DNA of 57,353 bases, from the NCBI GenBank assembly GCA_023261755.1, contig JAGDXS010000020.1, positions 1 to 57,353 of the forward strand, given 5' to 3'. The notes under the pieces were generated by a model, which had not been told where the DNA came from, did not search any database, and saw only the letters and a list, made by a program, of their open reading frames with translations. The stretch's first letter is position 1, and every line of letters begins with the position of its first letter. Shown here one piece after another: positions 10,128 through 18,935 of the stretch. The translations under genes were made by a program, and so were the position numbers. The stretch is from Thermoplasmata archaeon. Its GTDB lineage: Archaea > Thermoplasmatota > Thermoplasmata > Thermoplasmatales > ARK-15.

Positions 10128-11198
10128 ATGACTTTAGATAAAATATTTGAAAATGTGGATGCAGTTTTGATTTATAACCAGGGTGAACCAGTCGTTGATC
10201 TAAACTTCTTTTATTTCACAAGGCTTCTAGATTCTGGCCTTTTTGAAGGATCATATTTATTCATAGATAGAAATACAAAATCAATAATAACAAGCGAGCT
10301 TGAAGAAACTTCAGCAAAAAAATCGGGATGGGATGTAAAGATTTTTAAGAAAGGAACAGAAAGGGATGAAATATTGAAAAATTTACTTTCAAATAAGAAA
10401 AAAATTGGCATATCATTTTCAACATTTACAGTAAAGGAATTTAATAACATAAAGGGCAAATTTTCCAATTTAGATTTCATTGACATTGATCCATATCTTA
10501 ATGAACTTAGGCAGATAAAGGACGATTTCGAAATATCTTTGATCAAGGAAGCTGCAAAAATAGCAAGCGATGCTGTTGACGATCTTATTGATTACATAAA
10601 AGAAGGAATGACAGAGAATGATCTTGCAGCGCAGCTTACCTACATGCTCATGAAAAATGGAGCACAGGAAAATGCTTTTACACCCATTGTTGCATTTGGA
10701 GAAAATTCTGCAGAACCTCATTATTTTTCAGGAAACAGAAAATTGAGGAAAGGCGATTTTATTCTAATGGATTTCGGTGCAAGGTACAGGAAATACAATT
10801 CTGACATAACTAGAACATATGTTTTTGGAAAAGGGAATGAAAAACAGAAAAGGATGTATGATGTTGTTAAGCATGCGCAGCAAATAGGTATAGATGCAAT
10901 AAGGGCTGGAAAAACTGGTAAAGAGGTGGATGCTGAGGTAAGAAATTTTATTGATTCAACTGAATTCAGGGGTCTTTTTATTCATTCCACAGGCCACGGC
11001 GTAGGCCTCGCAGTTCATGATCATCCTGCCTTAGCTCAGAGCTCAGATCTTGTTCTAAAGCCTGGGATGGTTGTTACAGTTGAGCCTGGTGTATACATAA
11101 AAGGTTTTGGCGGTGTTCGTATTGAGGATGATGTTCTTGTCAAAGAAAATGGCCATGAGGTGTTATCATCTGCGGATAAGGAGTACAGGGAAATTTAA
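10128..11198 (+). CDS. pepQ: Xaa-Pro dipeptidase/aminopeptidase (M24 family)
   Basis: Metal-binding motifs [35 protein letters not shown]. Confidence 0.9.
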   Translation: MTLDKIFENVDAVLIYNQGEPVVDLNFFYFTRLLDSGLFEGSYLFIDRNTKSIITSELEETSAKKSGWDVKIFKKGTERDEILKNLLSNKKKIGISFSTFTVKEFNNIKGKFSNLDFIDIDPYLNELRQIKDDFEISLIKEAAKIASDAVDDLIDYIKEGMTENDLAAQLTYMLMKNGAQENAFTPIVAFGENSAEPHYFSGNRKLRKGDFILMDFGARYRKYNSDITRTYVFGKGNEKQKRMYDVVKHAQQIGIDAIRAGKTGKEVDAEVRNFIDSTEFRGLFIHSTGHGVGLAVHDHPALAQSSDLVLKPGMVVTVEPGVYIKGFGGVRIEDDVLVKENGHEVLSSADKEYREI

Positions 11199-11227
11199 AA
11201 TCAAAATATGTGGAAGGGAAAAAAAGG

Positions 11228-11237
11228 TTTATATAAG
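11228..11237 (+). promoter_or_regulatory. Putative TATA box for the S3Ae gene
   Basis: TTTATATAAG about 42 nt upstream of the ATG at 11279; GGTG just before the start codon. Confidence 0.5.
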
Positions 11238-11278
11238 GACATAGAATATGGATTTTCTACATACATTGGTGTTGAAAT

Positions 11279-11914
11279 ATGTCACAGAAAGTTGCTGAAA
11301 GGGCTGCGGCAAAAAAGATAAAGGATAAATGGAAGGCCAAGAGCTGGTATAAAATTCTAACCCCGGAGAGCTTCGGCTCTAAAGAGATAGCTGAAACTCC
11401 TTCTGAAACACCTGATCAGCTTATTGGTAGGGTGGCAGAAACTACCCTTTACAATTTGAATGGCGATGTTAAGAAGGAATATGTTAAACTGTTTTTTAAA
11501 ATCATGAAAGTGGACGGTAACCAGGCCCAGACCATGTTTATAGGCCATGATGTTACGCAAGATTACATAAGAAGATTGGTAAGGAGAAGGAAATCAAGGA
11601 TAGATGCCATTTTTCCCTTAACCACAACAGATGGTTACAAAATAAGGGTAAAGGTAACAGCAGTTGCAGACAAAAGATTGAATTCATCACTTAAAAGTGC
11701 AATTAGAAAAAAGATTATAGAATCAGTTCTAGAAAATGGTACAAAGCTTCCATTTTATGAGTTTGTTAACTACATGCTTTCAGAGAAAATTGTTCAGGAC
11801 ATAGAAAAGAATGTAAGAACAGTATACAACATAAAGAAAATAGAAGTAAGAAAGTCAAACTTGCTACAGAAACCTACAGATCAGGTAATAGAAGCAGCAC
11901 AGCAGGCATCCTGA
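11279..11914 (+). CDS. rps3ae: Ribosomal protein S3Ae (eS1)
   Basis: KDKWKAKSWYKILTPESFGSKEIAETPSETPDQLIGR. Confidence 0.93.
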   Translation: MSQKVAERAAAKKIKDKWKAKSWYKILTPESFGSKEIAETPSETPDQLIGRVAETTLYNLNGDVKKEYVKLFFKIMKVDGNQAQTMFIGHDVTQDYIRRLVRRRKSRIDAIFPLTTTDGYKIRVKVTAVADKRLNSSLKSAIRKKIIESVLENGTKLPFYEFVNYMLSEKIVQDIEKNVRTVYNIKKIEVRKSNLLQKPTDQVIEAAQQAS

Positions 11915-11916
11915 GT

Positions 11917-12020
11917 GCCGGGGTGGCTCAGCTGGTAGAGCGTCGGACTCATAGGGTTACCTTTTTATTAAAAAAGGACTGAGTTATCCGAAGGCCCCGG
12001 GTTCGATCCCCGGCCCCGGC
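11917..12020 (+). tRNA. tRNA-Met(CAT), elongator type, with an intron
   Basis: Acceptor GCCGGGG/CCCCGGC, D-arm GCTCAGCTGGTAGAGC, T-arm CCGGGTTCGATCCCCGG, anticodon stem TCGGA/TCCGA, loop CTCATA^A with CAT anticodon; intron 11954-11985 between positions 37 and 38. Confidence 0.93.
11954..11985 (+). other. Archaeal tRNA intron (32 nt) with bulge-helix-bulge-like exon-intron junction
   Basis: Central 4-bp helix CTCA/TGAG flanked by 3-nt bulges TAG and TTA; intron stem CCTTTTT/AAAAAGG. Confidence 0.8.
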
Positions 12021-12071
12021 ATAAAGAATTAAAAAAGAAAACTTTATTTTTAATTATAAGATTTTTCATTC

Positions 12072-13262
12072 ATGATATTAGAAAAATTAAAGGAAAAAGA
12101 AAATAAAATTATAGAGTTGAGAAGAATCCTTCACCAATATCCTGAAATAGCGCATAAAGAATATGAGACACAAAAAATTATTCTTGAATATCTTGAAAAC
12201 ATTGGAATAGAGGGCAAAAAAGTTGCAGGGACAGGAGTAATTGCGACGATAGAAGGTAAAAATAGAGGAAAAACTGTTGCTCTAAGGGCTGATATGGATG
12301 CTCTTGCCATAAGGGAAGAGAATGATGTGTCTTATAAATCCAAAAATGATGGTTTTATGCATGCTTGCGGTCACGATAACCACATGAGCATGATTTATGG
12401 TGCAGCCTTAGTTCTAAATGAAATGAAAGATAAATTGAATGGGAATATAAGGATTATTTTCCAGCCTGCAGAGGAAGAGGGAACATTGGGGGGAGCAAAG
12501 CCCATGATTGAACAAGGTGCAATTGAAAATGTTGATTACATCCTTGGCATGCATGTATGGCCAGATCTTCCAGAAGGCGTTCTTGGTCTAAGAAGCGGAC
12601 CCTTTTTTGCAGCTGCAGATAATATAATCATTGAAATTCTAGGGAAAGGCGGCCACGGGGCAAAACCAGACCAGGCGGTGGATCCAATAATGGTTTCTTC
12701 AAAGGTAATAGATTCACTGCATACAATTTCAGGAAGAGAAATTGATCCATTGGAACCATTTGTAATAACAATAGGATCAATCCATGGTGGAACTTCTCAT
12801 AACATTATTCCTGATAAGGTTGAAATGATGGGAACTGTGAGGACCATGGATAAAAAAACTAGAGAGATCATGGAAAATAAATTGAATAGAATTATTTCAG
12901 GTATTACATCAGCCTTCAATGCAAATTATAAGTTTAAATATATTTATGGCTATCCCATCCTTGTTAATGATCCGTGGGTAACAGATTTTGTAAGAAACAT
13001 TGCGTCTGGAATACTCGGAAATGAAAATGTTGTTATTGCAAAACAAACAATGGGTGGAGAGGATTTTGCATACTATCTTGAAAAAGTTCCAGGCACGTTT
13101 ATGGTCCTTGGAACATACAATGAAAAATTGGGATTTACGAACAATGTTCATACTTCAAGATTTAATGTGAATGAAAAAATTTTAGCTATTGGATCAACAA
13201 TATTTGTGGAGAGTGCACTTGCACTTCTTAATTATTCATGGACAAAGAACAATCCTTCTTGA
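12072..13262 (+). CDS. M20-family amidohydrolase/carboxypeptidase
   Basis: ALRADMDALAI, HACGHDNHMS, FQPAEEEGTLGGAKPMIEQGA, MGGEDFAYYLEKVPG. Confidence 0.93.
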   Translation: MILEKLKEKENKIIELRRILHQYPEIAHKEYETQKIILEYLENIGIEGKKVAGTGVIATIEGKNRGKTVALRADMDALAIREENDVSYKSKNDGFMHACGHDNHMSMIYGAALVLNEMKDKLNGNIRIIFQPAEEEGTLGGAKPMIEQGAIENVDYILGMHVWPDLPEGVLGLRSGPFFAAADNIIIEILGKGGHGAKPDQAVDPIMVSSKVIDSLHTISGREIDPLEPFVITIGSIHGGTSHNIIPDKVEMMGTVRTMDKKTREIMENKLNRIISGITSAFNANYKFKYIYGYPILVNDPWVTDFVRNIASGILGNENVVIAKQTMGGEDFAYYLEKVPGTFMVLGTYNEKLGFTNNVHTSRFNVNEKILAIGSTIFVESALALLNYSWTKNNPS

Positions 13263-14324
13263 CCAGAGGCAATCTCCACATGATGGAGAATTTCCCTCGC
13301 AATCCAGGTCTGTTGAAAGAACAAATTGGCATTTTTTATCTGCAAAGACACAATCTATGCATGATGGATAAAGGGACATTGAAACCATGAACCTGAATTT
13401 CATGTATTCATCAGAATTCCATATTTCAAAAAGCTTTTTATCATAAATATTCCCAAATGAATATTTTTTTACCATTTTTTTTCTACCAAATATAAATTCA
13501 GGATATGAATGGAGAAACCTGTAGCATGGAACTACTGAACCATCCCATGATATAACAGTGCTCTTTTTTTCCATAAAATCGCATACCCTTTCTGTCCTGA
13601 GCTTAAATTCAGGAAGAATGGTCATGATCCTGTTGCCCATGGACTTCATTAGAAAATCATTTACATATTTTTCATAATCCGTTTTACCATCATAAACGAT
13701 TTCATTTGCCTGTTCTTCACTCATGGGTAAAAGATTTGATACCATAATTTTAGCTACGCCAAGATCATTTGCAATATCTGCAATGCCTGGAAGATCCTTA
13801 ATATTTGATTTCATTGCAACAAATTCAATTTCAAGCTCAGGTAAATCAGATCTTTTTTCTTTCTTCATTTCAACAATCCTTTTTATGTTTTTATATATTA
13901 TATTATTGGAAATTCCCCTTATTTCTTTAAATCCCTGCTCCTCTGGAGAATCTAAAGAAAATATTATCCTGTCAACTGATAAATCAACAATTTTTTTTGA
14001 AATTTTTTCATTCAGGAGAGTTCCATTCGTTGAAATATAAGTAACATAATTCCTCTTTGCCATTTCTAAAAATTCCAAAAAATCTGGATGAACAAGAGGT
14101 TCTCCTATGCCACCAAAATGAAATACCTTAAGTGAATTGAACTCTCTTAACTGATTCATCAAACTATAGAAAAGATCTTTTTTCATAAAGCCTATTGAAT
14201 CTTCCCAGAAATTTCTGTAACACATTTTGCACGATAAATTGCATCCATTTGTTATTTCAACATAAATTTTATTCAAATCTTCTTCATTGAATTTTATTGT
14301 GGCATTGCTTAACCTAAATTCCAT
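13236..14324 (-). CDS. Radical SAM/SPASM protein, resembles the tungsten-cofactor oxidoreductase maturase group
   Basis: CNLSCKMC motif; C-terminal Cys-rich CEGNSPSCGDCLWSRRIVLCP. Confidence 0.75.
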   Translation of the reverse strand: MEFRLSNATIKFNEEDLNKIYVEITNGCNLSCKMCYRNFWEDSIGFMKKDLFYSLMNQLREFNSLKVFHFGGIGEPLVHPDFLEFLEMAKRNYVTYISTNGTLLNEKISKKIVDLSVDRIIFSLDSPEEQGFKEIRGISNNIIYKNIKRIVEMKKEKRSDLPELEIEFVAMKSNIKDLPGIADIANDLGVAKIMVSNLLPMSEEQANEIVYDGKTDYEKYVNDFLMKSMGNRIMTILPEFKLRTERVCDFMEKKSTVISWDGSVVPCYRFLHSYPEFIFGRKKMVKKYSFGNIYDKKLFEIWNSDEYMKFRFMVSMSLYPSCIDCVFADKKCQFVLSTDLDCEGNSPSCGDCLWSRRIVLCP

Positions 14325-14491
14325 TATATGATGTTATCACTCTCAATATTTAAGCATTTTTTTATTGGATTAAAAATTTTTATAAAATCTATAGAAATAA
14401 ATCACAATTTTTAAATACCAATTTTTCAATTCAATCTTGATTAAAAAAAATTCCTGTGAAGGAATATATGATCCGGTGATGGATCTTAAAA

Positions 14492-15295
14492 ATGAAAATA
14501 GTAGTAGTAGGCGGTTCAGGTTTCGTAGGAAGGAATATAATACCTCATCTGGCAAAAGAACATAGCGTAAGCTACATATCAAGATCTGAAAATAAAAAAC
14601 TGAAAAGCATAGGGGTTCAGTGGATAAAAGGGAATATTACAAATGAAAATGATCTTAAGATCATTAGCGAATTTGACATTGTAATAGATCTAGTTGCGGT
14701 TATAAACGAGAAAGAACAGAAACATGAAGATGTTAATGTTAAGGGCATGGAAAACATATTAAAAAACGCCGGGAATTCAAGGATAGTTTACTTCTCTGCC
14801 ATGAATGCAGATAATGCTAAAACAAAGTATTTCATTACAAAAAGAAAGGCGGAGGAAATGCTTATAAAGAGAGGAAACTACATAATACTCAGGCCATCCA
14901 TAATCTATGGCGAGGACGATTATCTTACCCAAATGCTTATTAACCTTAAAATGCCCTTTATACCAAAATCTGGAAAACTCTGCCCAGTGTATGTGGAGGA
15001 CATAGCAAATATACTGATGAAAGTAATCAATAAAGAGGGTATATTTGAAATTTCAGGGCCCGATGATCTTACCCTCAAGGATATGTTCGATATAATAAGA
15101 AAAATAAATGGAAAAGGTAAATCATATACAGTACCTGATTTTCTTGTGAAAATGCTTTCACCATTCCTGCCTATTACAAAAGAACAGTTAACCATGCTTT
15201 CATTGGATTTCTGCAAGGGCAAGGAAATTTTTTCAGAATTAAATATTAAGCCTTCAAGGTATGAAGAAACAATGAGAAAATTATTTTCACGCTAA
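14492..15295 (+). CDS. NAD(P)-dependent epimerase/NADH-dehydrogenase-like extended SDR
   Basis: N-terminal VVVGGSGFVGRNI, LRPSIIYGEDD. Confidence 0.85.
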   Translation: MKIVVVGGSGFVGRNIIPHLAKEHSVSYISRSENKKLKSIGVQWIKGNITNENDLKIISEFDIVIDLVAVINEKEQKHEDVNVKGMENILKNAGNSRIVYFSAMNADNAKTKYFITKRKAEEMLIKRGNYIILRPSIIYGEDDYLTQMLINLKMPFIPKSGKLCPVYVEDIANILMKVINKEGIFEISGPDDLTLKDMFDIIRKINGKGKSYTVPDFLVKMLSPFLPITKEQLTMLSLDFCKGKEIFSELNIKPSRYEETMRKLFSR

Positions 15296-15383
15296 GATCT
15301 TTTTTTGATTCTTTGAAGTGAGATCCTTTTTTGGATCGAGCAGTGCCTTTGGCCCGGCATTCTGCATTTAAGGGGGTGTTAAT

Positions 15384-15476
15384 ATGAATGCAGATGCACC
15401 GGAAGTGGCTTTCTTCCCTTGCCAAAAAAAGAGAGGAAGAAAATGTGTTTTTTGGTCCGGAGCACAGCCTGAATAA
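15384..15476 (+). CDS. Possible 30-aa leader ORF MNADAPEVAFFPCQKKRGRKCVFWSGAQPE
   Basis: ATG preceded by GGGGGTG SD-like stretch at 15372-15378; stop TAA. Confidence 0.35.
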   Translation: MNADAPEVAFFPCQKKRGRKCVFWSGAQPE

Positions 15477-15558
15477 GGCCCATGGCGGTCCCTGCTGACC
15501 TTTTCTTGCACGAGAAAAGGCAGTTTAAACGGGATTCCGCACAGGACCAGCGGTCATG

Positions 15559-15568
15559 GGAGGTGATC
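15559..15568 (+). promoter_or_regulatory. Perfect 10-nt Shine-Dalgarno GGAGGTGATC for the small ORF starting at 15572
   Basis: Fully complementary to the conserved 16S 3' end GAUCACCUCC; 3 nt before ATG. Confidence 0.75.
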
Positions 15569-15571
15569 GCT

Positions 15572-15757
15572 ATGGAAAAAGAGAAAAAAGGAATAGATAA
15601 ATTTTTCGGAACAACATATGTTGAGATGTGTTTTGAAACATTATATGGAAGGATGCCTAGTGAAATTGAATTATTTGAAATCATGAAGGACAGGTCAAGG
15701 CAGTGTGCCCTCATATACAGAGCAAACAGAAAGATCCTTGAAGAAACGATGAGGTAA
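15572..15757 (+). CDS. Small conserved-looking protein (61 aa; MEKEKKGIDKFFGTTY...), ORF track extends it to 15482
   Basis: ORF continues with coding-like composition; the perfect SD supports the 15572 start. Confidence 0.65.
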   Translation: MEKEKKGIDKFFGTTYVEMCFETLYGRMPSEIELFEIMKDRSRQCALIYRANRKILEETMR

Positions 15758-15763
15758 TGAGGG

Positions 15764-16420
15764 GTGCTTAAAATGATGCTTGCATTACCAGACAGCGATA
15801 TAAAAAATGTTAACTTTTTTAAAATAAGGAATGAGATATCTAGCATATTACTTTCAGTAGAGAAAATTTCATTCCTTATTTTTTATGATTTTTCATTAAG
15901 GGTAGCATTTGAATCTTACGATAATAATTTTTCAATATTCTTGAACAATTTTAGGAATATATATCCAGTAAGCTACCAGGTTTATGGATCTGCAGTAAAA
16001 AAAGTGAATGAATTATTTTTTAAAAGAAACGCAGTATTTCCTTTAATTCCTAGGAATGATGTTCTGTCTTTTATTGCAAATAACATAGAATTAAAAAAAC
16101 AGGGCTTTTTTATTATAGAAATTGAAAGATCAAAAATACCTTTAGCTGCAATGAAGAAATTGGTTGTTAGGAGATTTATAAACAAAACAAGAAATTCATC
16201 CGAGAAAGAGATAGGTAAAGAGGTAATGAAAAAATTATCTTTGCCCATTTACAGGGTCAGAATGTACTCAAGCGATCCAGAAATAATGAAAATTGCATAC
16301 GATTTCAAAACAGGGCAAGGGCTGACATCAAAGGGTAAAAAAATTTTCATGAATACCTATGAGCTTGCATATTTTATACATTATCCTATGAGCTTGAATT
16401 CATTGAGAAGGCCGTGGTAG
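15764..16420 (+). CDS. Hypothetical protein, possibly the detached N-terminal region of a TraD/HerA-like ATPase
   Basis: GGGGTG SD before the start; C-terminus NTYELAYFIHYP resembles the segment preceding Walker A in VirB4/TraD-like proteins; overlaps the ATPase start. Confidence 0.6.
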   Translation: MLKMMLALPDSDIKNVNFFKIRNEISSILLSVEKISFLIFYDFSLRVAFESYDNNFSIFLNNFRNIYPVSYQVYGSAVKKVNELFFKRNAVFPLIPRNDVLSFIANNIELKKQGFFIIEIERSKIPLAAMKKLVVRRFINKTRNSSEKEIGKEVMKKLSLPIYRVRMYSSDPEIMKIAYDFKTGQGLTSKGKKIFMNTYELAYFIHYPMSLNSLRRPW

Positions 16421-18369
16421 CAATGTACAACTTCTTTAACATTGAAAAATTTGATAGAATACCATCGGGTCACGGAGCAATATTTGGAAAAACAGGATCA
16501 GGAAAAACATCAATGCTGCATTACATTGCCAGAAAACTCTCTGAAAATGGTGAAACAGTGATAGTTCTTGATCCACACGGAGATCTTTCAAAGAATTTGC
16601 TTACCGACAAAGCAATTTACATTTCTCCTCTTTTTTTATCAAAGAAAGATAAAAAATTATCAATAAAAATGAATTTAATGGATGCTGGAACAGAAGTAAG
16701 TGAGGAAAGGATTGTATACATATCCGAATCATTGAAGCTTATATTTTCTCAGGATTACGATTTTTCAAAAGGTACATGGGGCCCTAGGTTGGAAACAATT
16801 TTTTCATCCTTGATTCCAAGAGTAATGAGAAATGTAAAAAATGCCACTCTCACAGATGTTGCAAATGCACTCATAAATAAAAAATTCCTAGATGATGATA
16901 TTTTTATAAAATCTTACTATGGAAAGGGTTACCTTGATTATATACAGAGTACGCTCAATAAAATAATTCCGGTGACAGAAAACATATATTTGAAAGAATT
17001 TCTTTGCAGCAAGGATATTTCTTTCTCATTTTTAAGAAATGATATAAGTGGAAAATTGTTATCCATATATTTGGCAAAAACAGAACTCGGAGAATTTATA
17101 TCCAGAATGGCAGGTTCTGCAATCCTAGCAATGATATCACATGCAGTATCATTTGGAAAAATAAGAGATGTCAATCTTATTATAGATGAAATAAAGGATT
17201 TTTCACCATATCTATTGCCAGCAATGTTCAGTGAATCCAGGAAATATGGTCTCAGAATAATAATTGCAGCACAGTATATAAATCAGCTCAACCAGGATCT
17301 TTACAATTCAATTATGGGAAATGTTTCCTGGATAAGTGCATTTAAACTTTCACCCGATGATGCATCCAGAGTATCAAAAAAATTTTCCTATGATAATGAG
17401 AAGATAGAAAGAACAATAATTGATCTGCCCCAAATGCACTTTTTAATGAAATATGAATCATTAAAATTAATTAAAATACCATTTATGGAATTATTAAATG
17501 ATGAAAACATAATTGAAAAATCTTATTTAGAATATGGATCTGAGATTGATTTTAATTTCAAAAATGTTTTATCAATAATATATTCACTACAGGAAAGAAA
17601 AATAAAGGCAAATTTCAATGATATTTTAATGGAATACGAGAACATATTCAACGGAAATTTCAATTCACTTGATTCAGCGCTTAGAGTAATGCAGTTTAAC
17701 AACTTAATAATAAAAAATGAAGATGGATTTTCTCTTACTGAAAAAGGAATGGAGAATTTGGTGGAAAATGGTCAAGTGGAGTGGGAAACTCCTTATCATA
17801 GATATCTTGTATCAAGAACAGCTGAATATTTTAGATCTTTGGGATTTACAGTTATTTTTTCCAGAGCATGGAAAAATGAACCTGATCTAATAGCAAAGAG
17901 TAAGAACCAGGAATTTTATATTGAAGCGGAGTATGGTGATCTCAAATCACCTGGAAAAATAGTGAATCATCTAGTTCAATGGCATAATAAAAAGCTCATT
18001 TTTGTAACATTTACAGAATTTGGTTTGAAGCTATTTAAAATTTTGTGCATGCCAGCTATGGTCGATTCAAATGGAAATGTAACATACTATAGGAATAACA
18101 GTGAATATGTGGATTACAGAATGGCAGGCGATTATTCAAGGAAAACTTGGATATTGGTTTTACCTGGTCCGGGAAATATTGGAAACATAAAGAAATTTTC
18201 CTACAAAGGATTAGAGAACCTTGATATAGCACATTTAAATGAAAGTGATCTTTTCAATGTTGATGATGAAAACATATTTGACATATTCGGCCAAGAATTA
18301 TTCATAAAGGAAGGAGAAAAAATAGTAAGGAGGTGCGAATATTTTTATAAAAAAATAAAAAATTATTAA
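16414..18369 (+). CDS. HerA/TraD-like P-loop ATPase with winged-helix-like region and C-terminal PD-(D/E)XK nuclease-like domain
   Basis: Walker A GKTGSGKTS, Walker B NLIIDEI, AAQYINQL; C-terminal YFRSLGFTVIF...EPDLIAKSKNQEFYIEAEYGD (D...ExE pattern). Alternative start ATG 16423. Confidence 0.75.
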   Translation: MVAMYNFFNIEKFDRIPSGHGAIFGKTGSGKTSMLHYIARKLSENGETVIVLDPHGDLSKNLLTDKAIYISPLFLSKKDKKLSIKMNLMDAGTEVSEERIVYISESLKLIFSQDYDFSKGTWGPRLETIFSSLIPRVMRNVKNATLTDVANALINKKFLDDDIFIKSYYGKGYLDYIQSTLNKIIPVTENIYLKEFLCSKDISFSFLRNDISGKLLSIYLAKTELGEFISRMAGSAILAMISHAVSFGKIRDVNLIIDEIKDFSPYLLPAMFSESRKYGLRIIIAAQYINQLNQDLYNSIMGNVSWISAFKLSPDDASRVSKKFSYDNEKIERTIIDLPQMHFLMKYESLKLIKIPFMELLNDENIIEKSYLEYGSEIDFNFKNVLSIIYSLQERKIKANFNDILMEYENIFNGNFNSLDSALRVMQFNNLIIKNEDGFSLTEKGMENLVENGQVEWETPYHRYLVSRTAEYFRSLGFTVIFSRAWKNEPDLIAKSKNQEFYIEAEYGDLKSPGKIVNHLVQWHNKKLIFVTFTEFGLKLFKILCMPAMVDSNGNVTYYRNNSEYVDYRMAGDYSRKTWILVLPGPGNIGNIKKFSYKGLENLDIAHLNESDLFNVDDENIFDIFGQELFIKEGEKIVRRCEYFYKKIKNY

Positions 18370-18377
18370 ATTTTTAT

Positions 18378-18935
18378 TTACATATGGTACATGGGAGGAT
18401 GCCATGTTAACGCTAGTATGCCACCTATCAGACCAAGTAAAAATCCAATGAATAGGCCGCCCATGCCACCAAACCAGCTCAATATGGAAAATACCAATAT
18501 TATTATGCCCCAAGTATTATGCTCCATAGGTCTGGATTTTAACCTGCTTGCCCCTATTAGTATTATTATTCCCCATATTATGCCAAGAACACCATACAAT
18601 CCTCCTATTCCAAGAAGATAAACTGTAAATATAGCACCGACTACCATGACAATTATACCTCCCAGCAGAACAAAAATGCCACCTATCAATGAAAGAATAT
18701 ATGCCGTTCCTGGATATTGTTCACCTACAAACTGCGGCTGTTGGTAGAATTGCTGTTGGGGTGGGGGATATGGCGGTTGTGGGCCTGGCTGCTGTGGACC
18801 AGGTTGTTGTGTTGAAGCTTGCTGATCCTGAGAAGGTGATGGTGGTAATGGATTTCCGCACTGTTTGCAGTACATTGCATTATCTTCATTTGCAGCACCG
18901 CATCTTGGACAATATTTTACCATTTTTATCACCAT
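18378..18935 (-). CDS. Zinc-ribbon membrane protein with Pro/Gln-rich linker
   Basis: YCPRCGAANEDNAMYCKQCG, PQ-rich linker, several hydrophobic segments. Confidence 0.8.
   Translation of the reverse strand: MVIKMVKYCPRCGAANEDNAMYCKQCGNPLPPSPSQDQQASTQQPGPQQPGPQPPYPPPQQQFYQQPQFVGEQYPGTAYILSLIGGIFVLLGGIIVMVVGAIFTVYLLGIGGLYGVLGIIWGIIILIGASRLKSRPMEHNTWGIIILVFSILSWFGGMGGLFIGFLLGLIGGILALTWHPPMYHM

Larger units (their letters stand above)
15322..15568 (+). promoter_or_regulatory. GC-rich, foldable leader upstream of the HerA-like module (candidate structured RNA)
   Basis: Hand-found helices: GCAG/CTGC + TGCC/GGCA (15340-15365), TGC-A-CCGGA/TCCGG-A-GCA (15395-15464), CCCATG/CATGGG + GGTCC/GGACC (15479-15560), CCTTTTCTT-GCAC-GAGAAAAGG (15499-15520); ends in the SD GGAGGTGATC. 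Confidence 0.45.

Noticed and set aside
15338-15570. SRP (7S) RNA or RNase P RNA
   Set aside because: GC-rich and foldable, but I could not find the SRP helix 8 GGAAG/AGCA signature or RNase P CR-I/CR-V motifs on either strand; kept only as an unassigned structured leader.
15379-15846. 155-aa minus-strand ORF
   Set aside because: Antisense to the leader, the small ORF and the start of the 218-aa gene; low-complexity composition and SD signals favour the plus strand.
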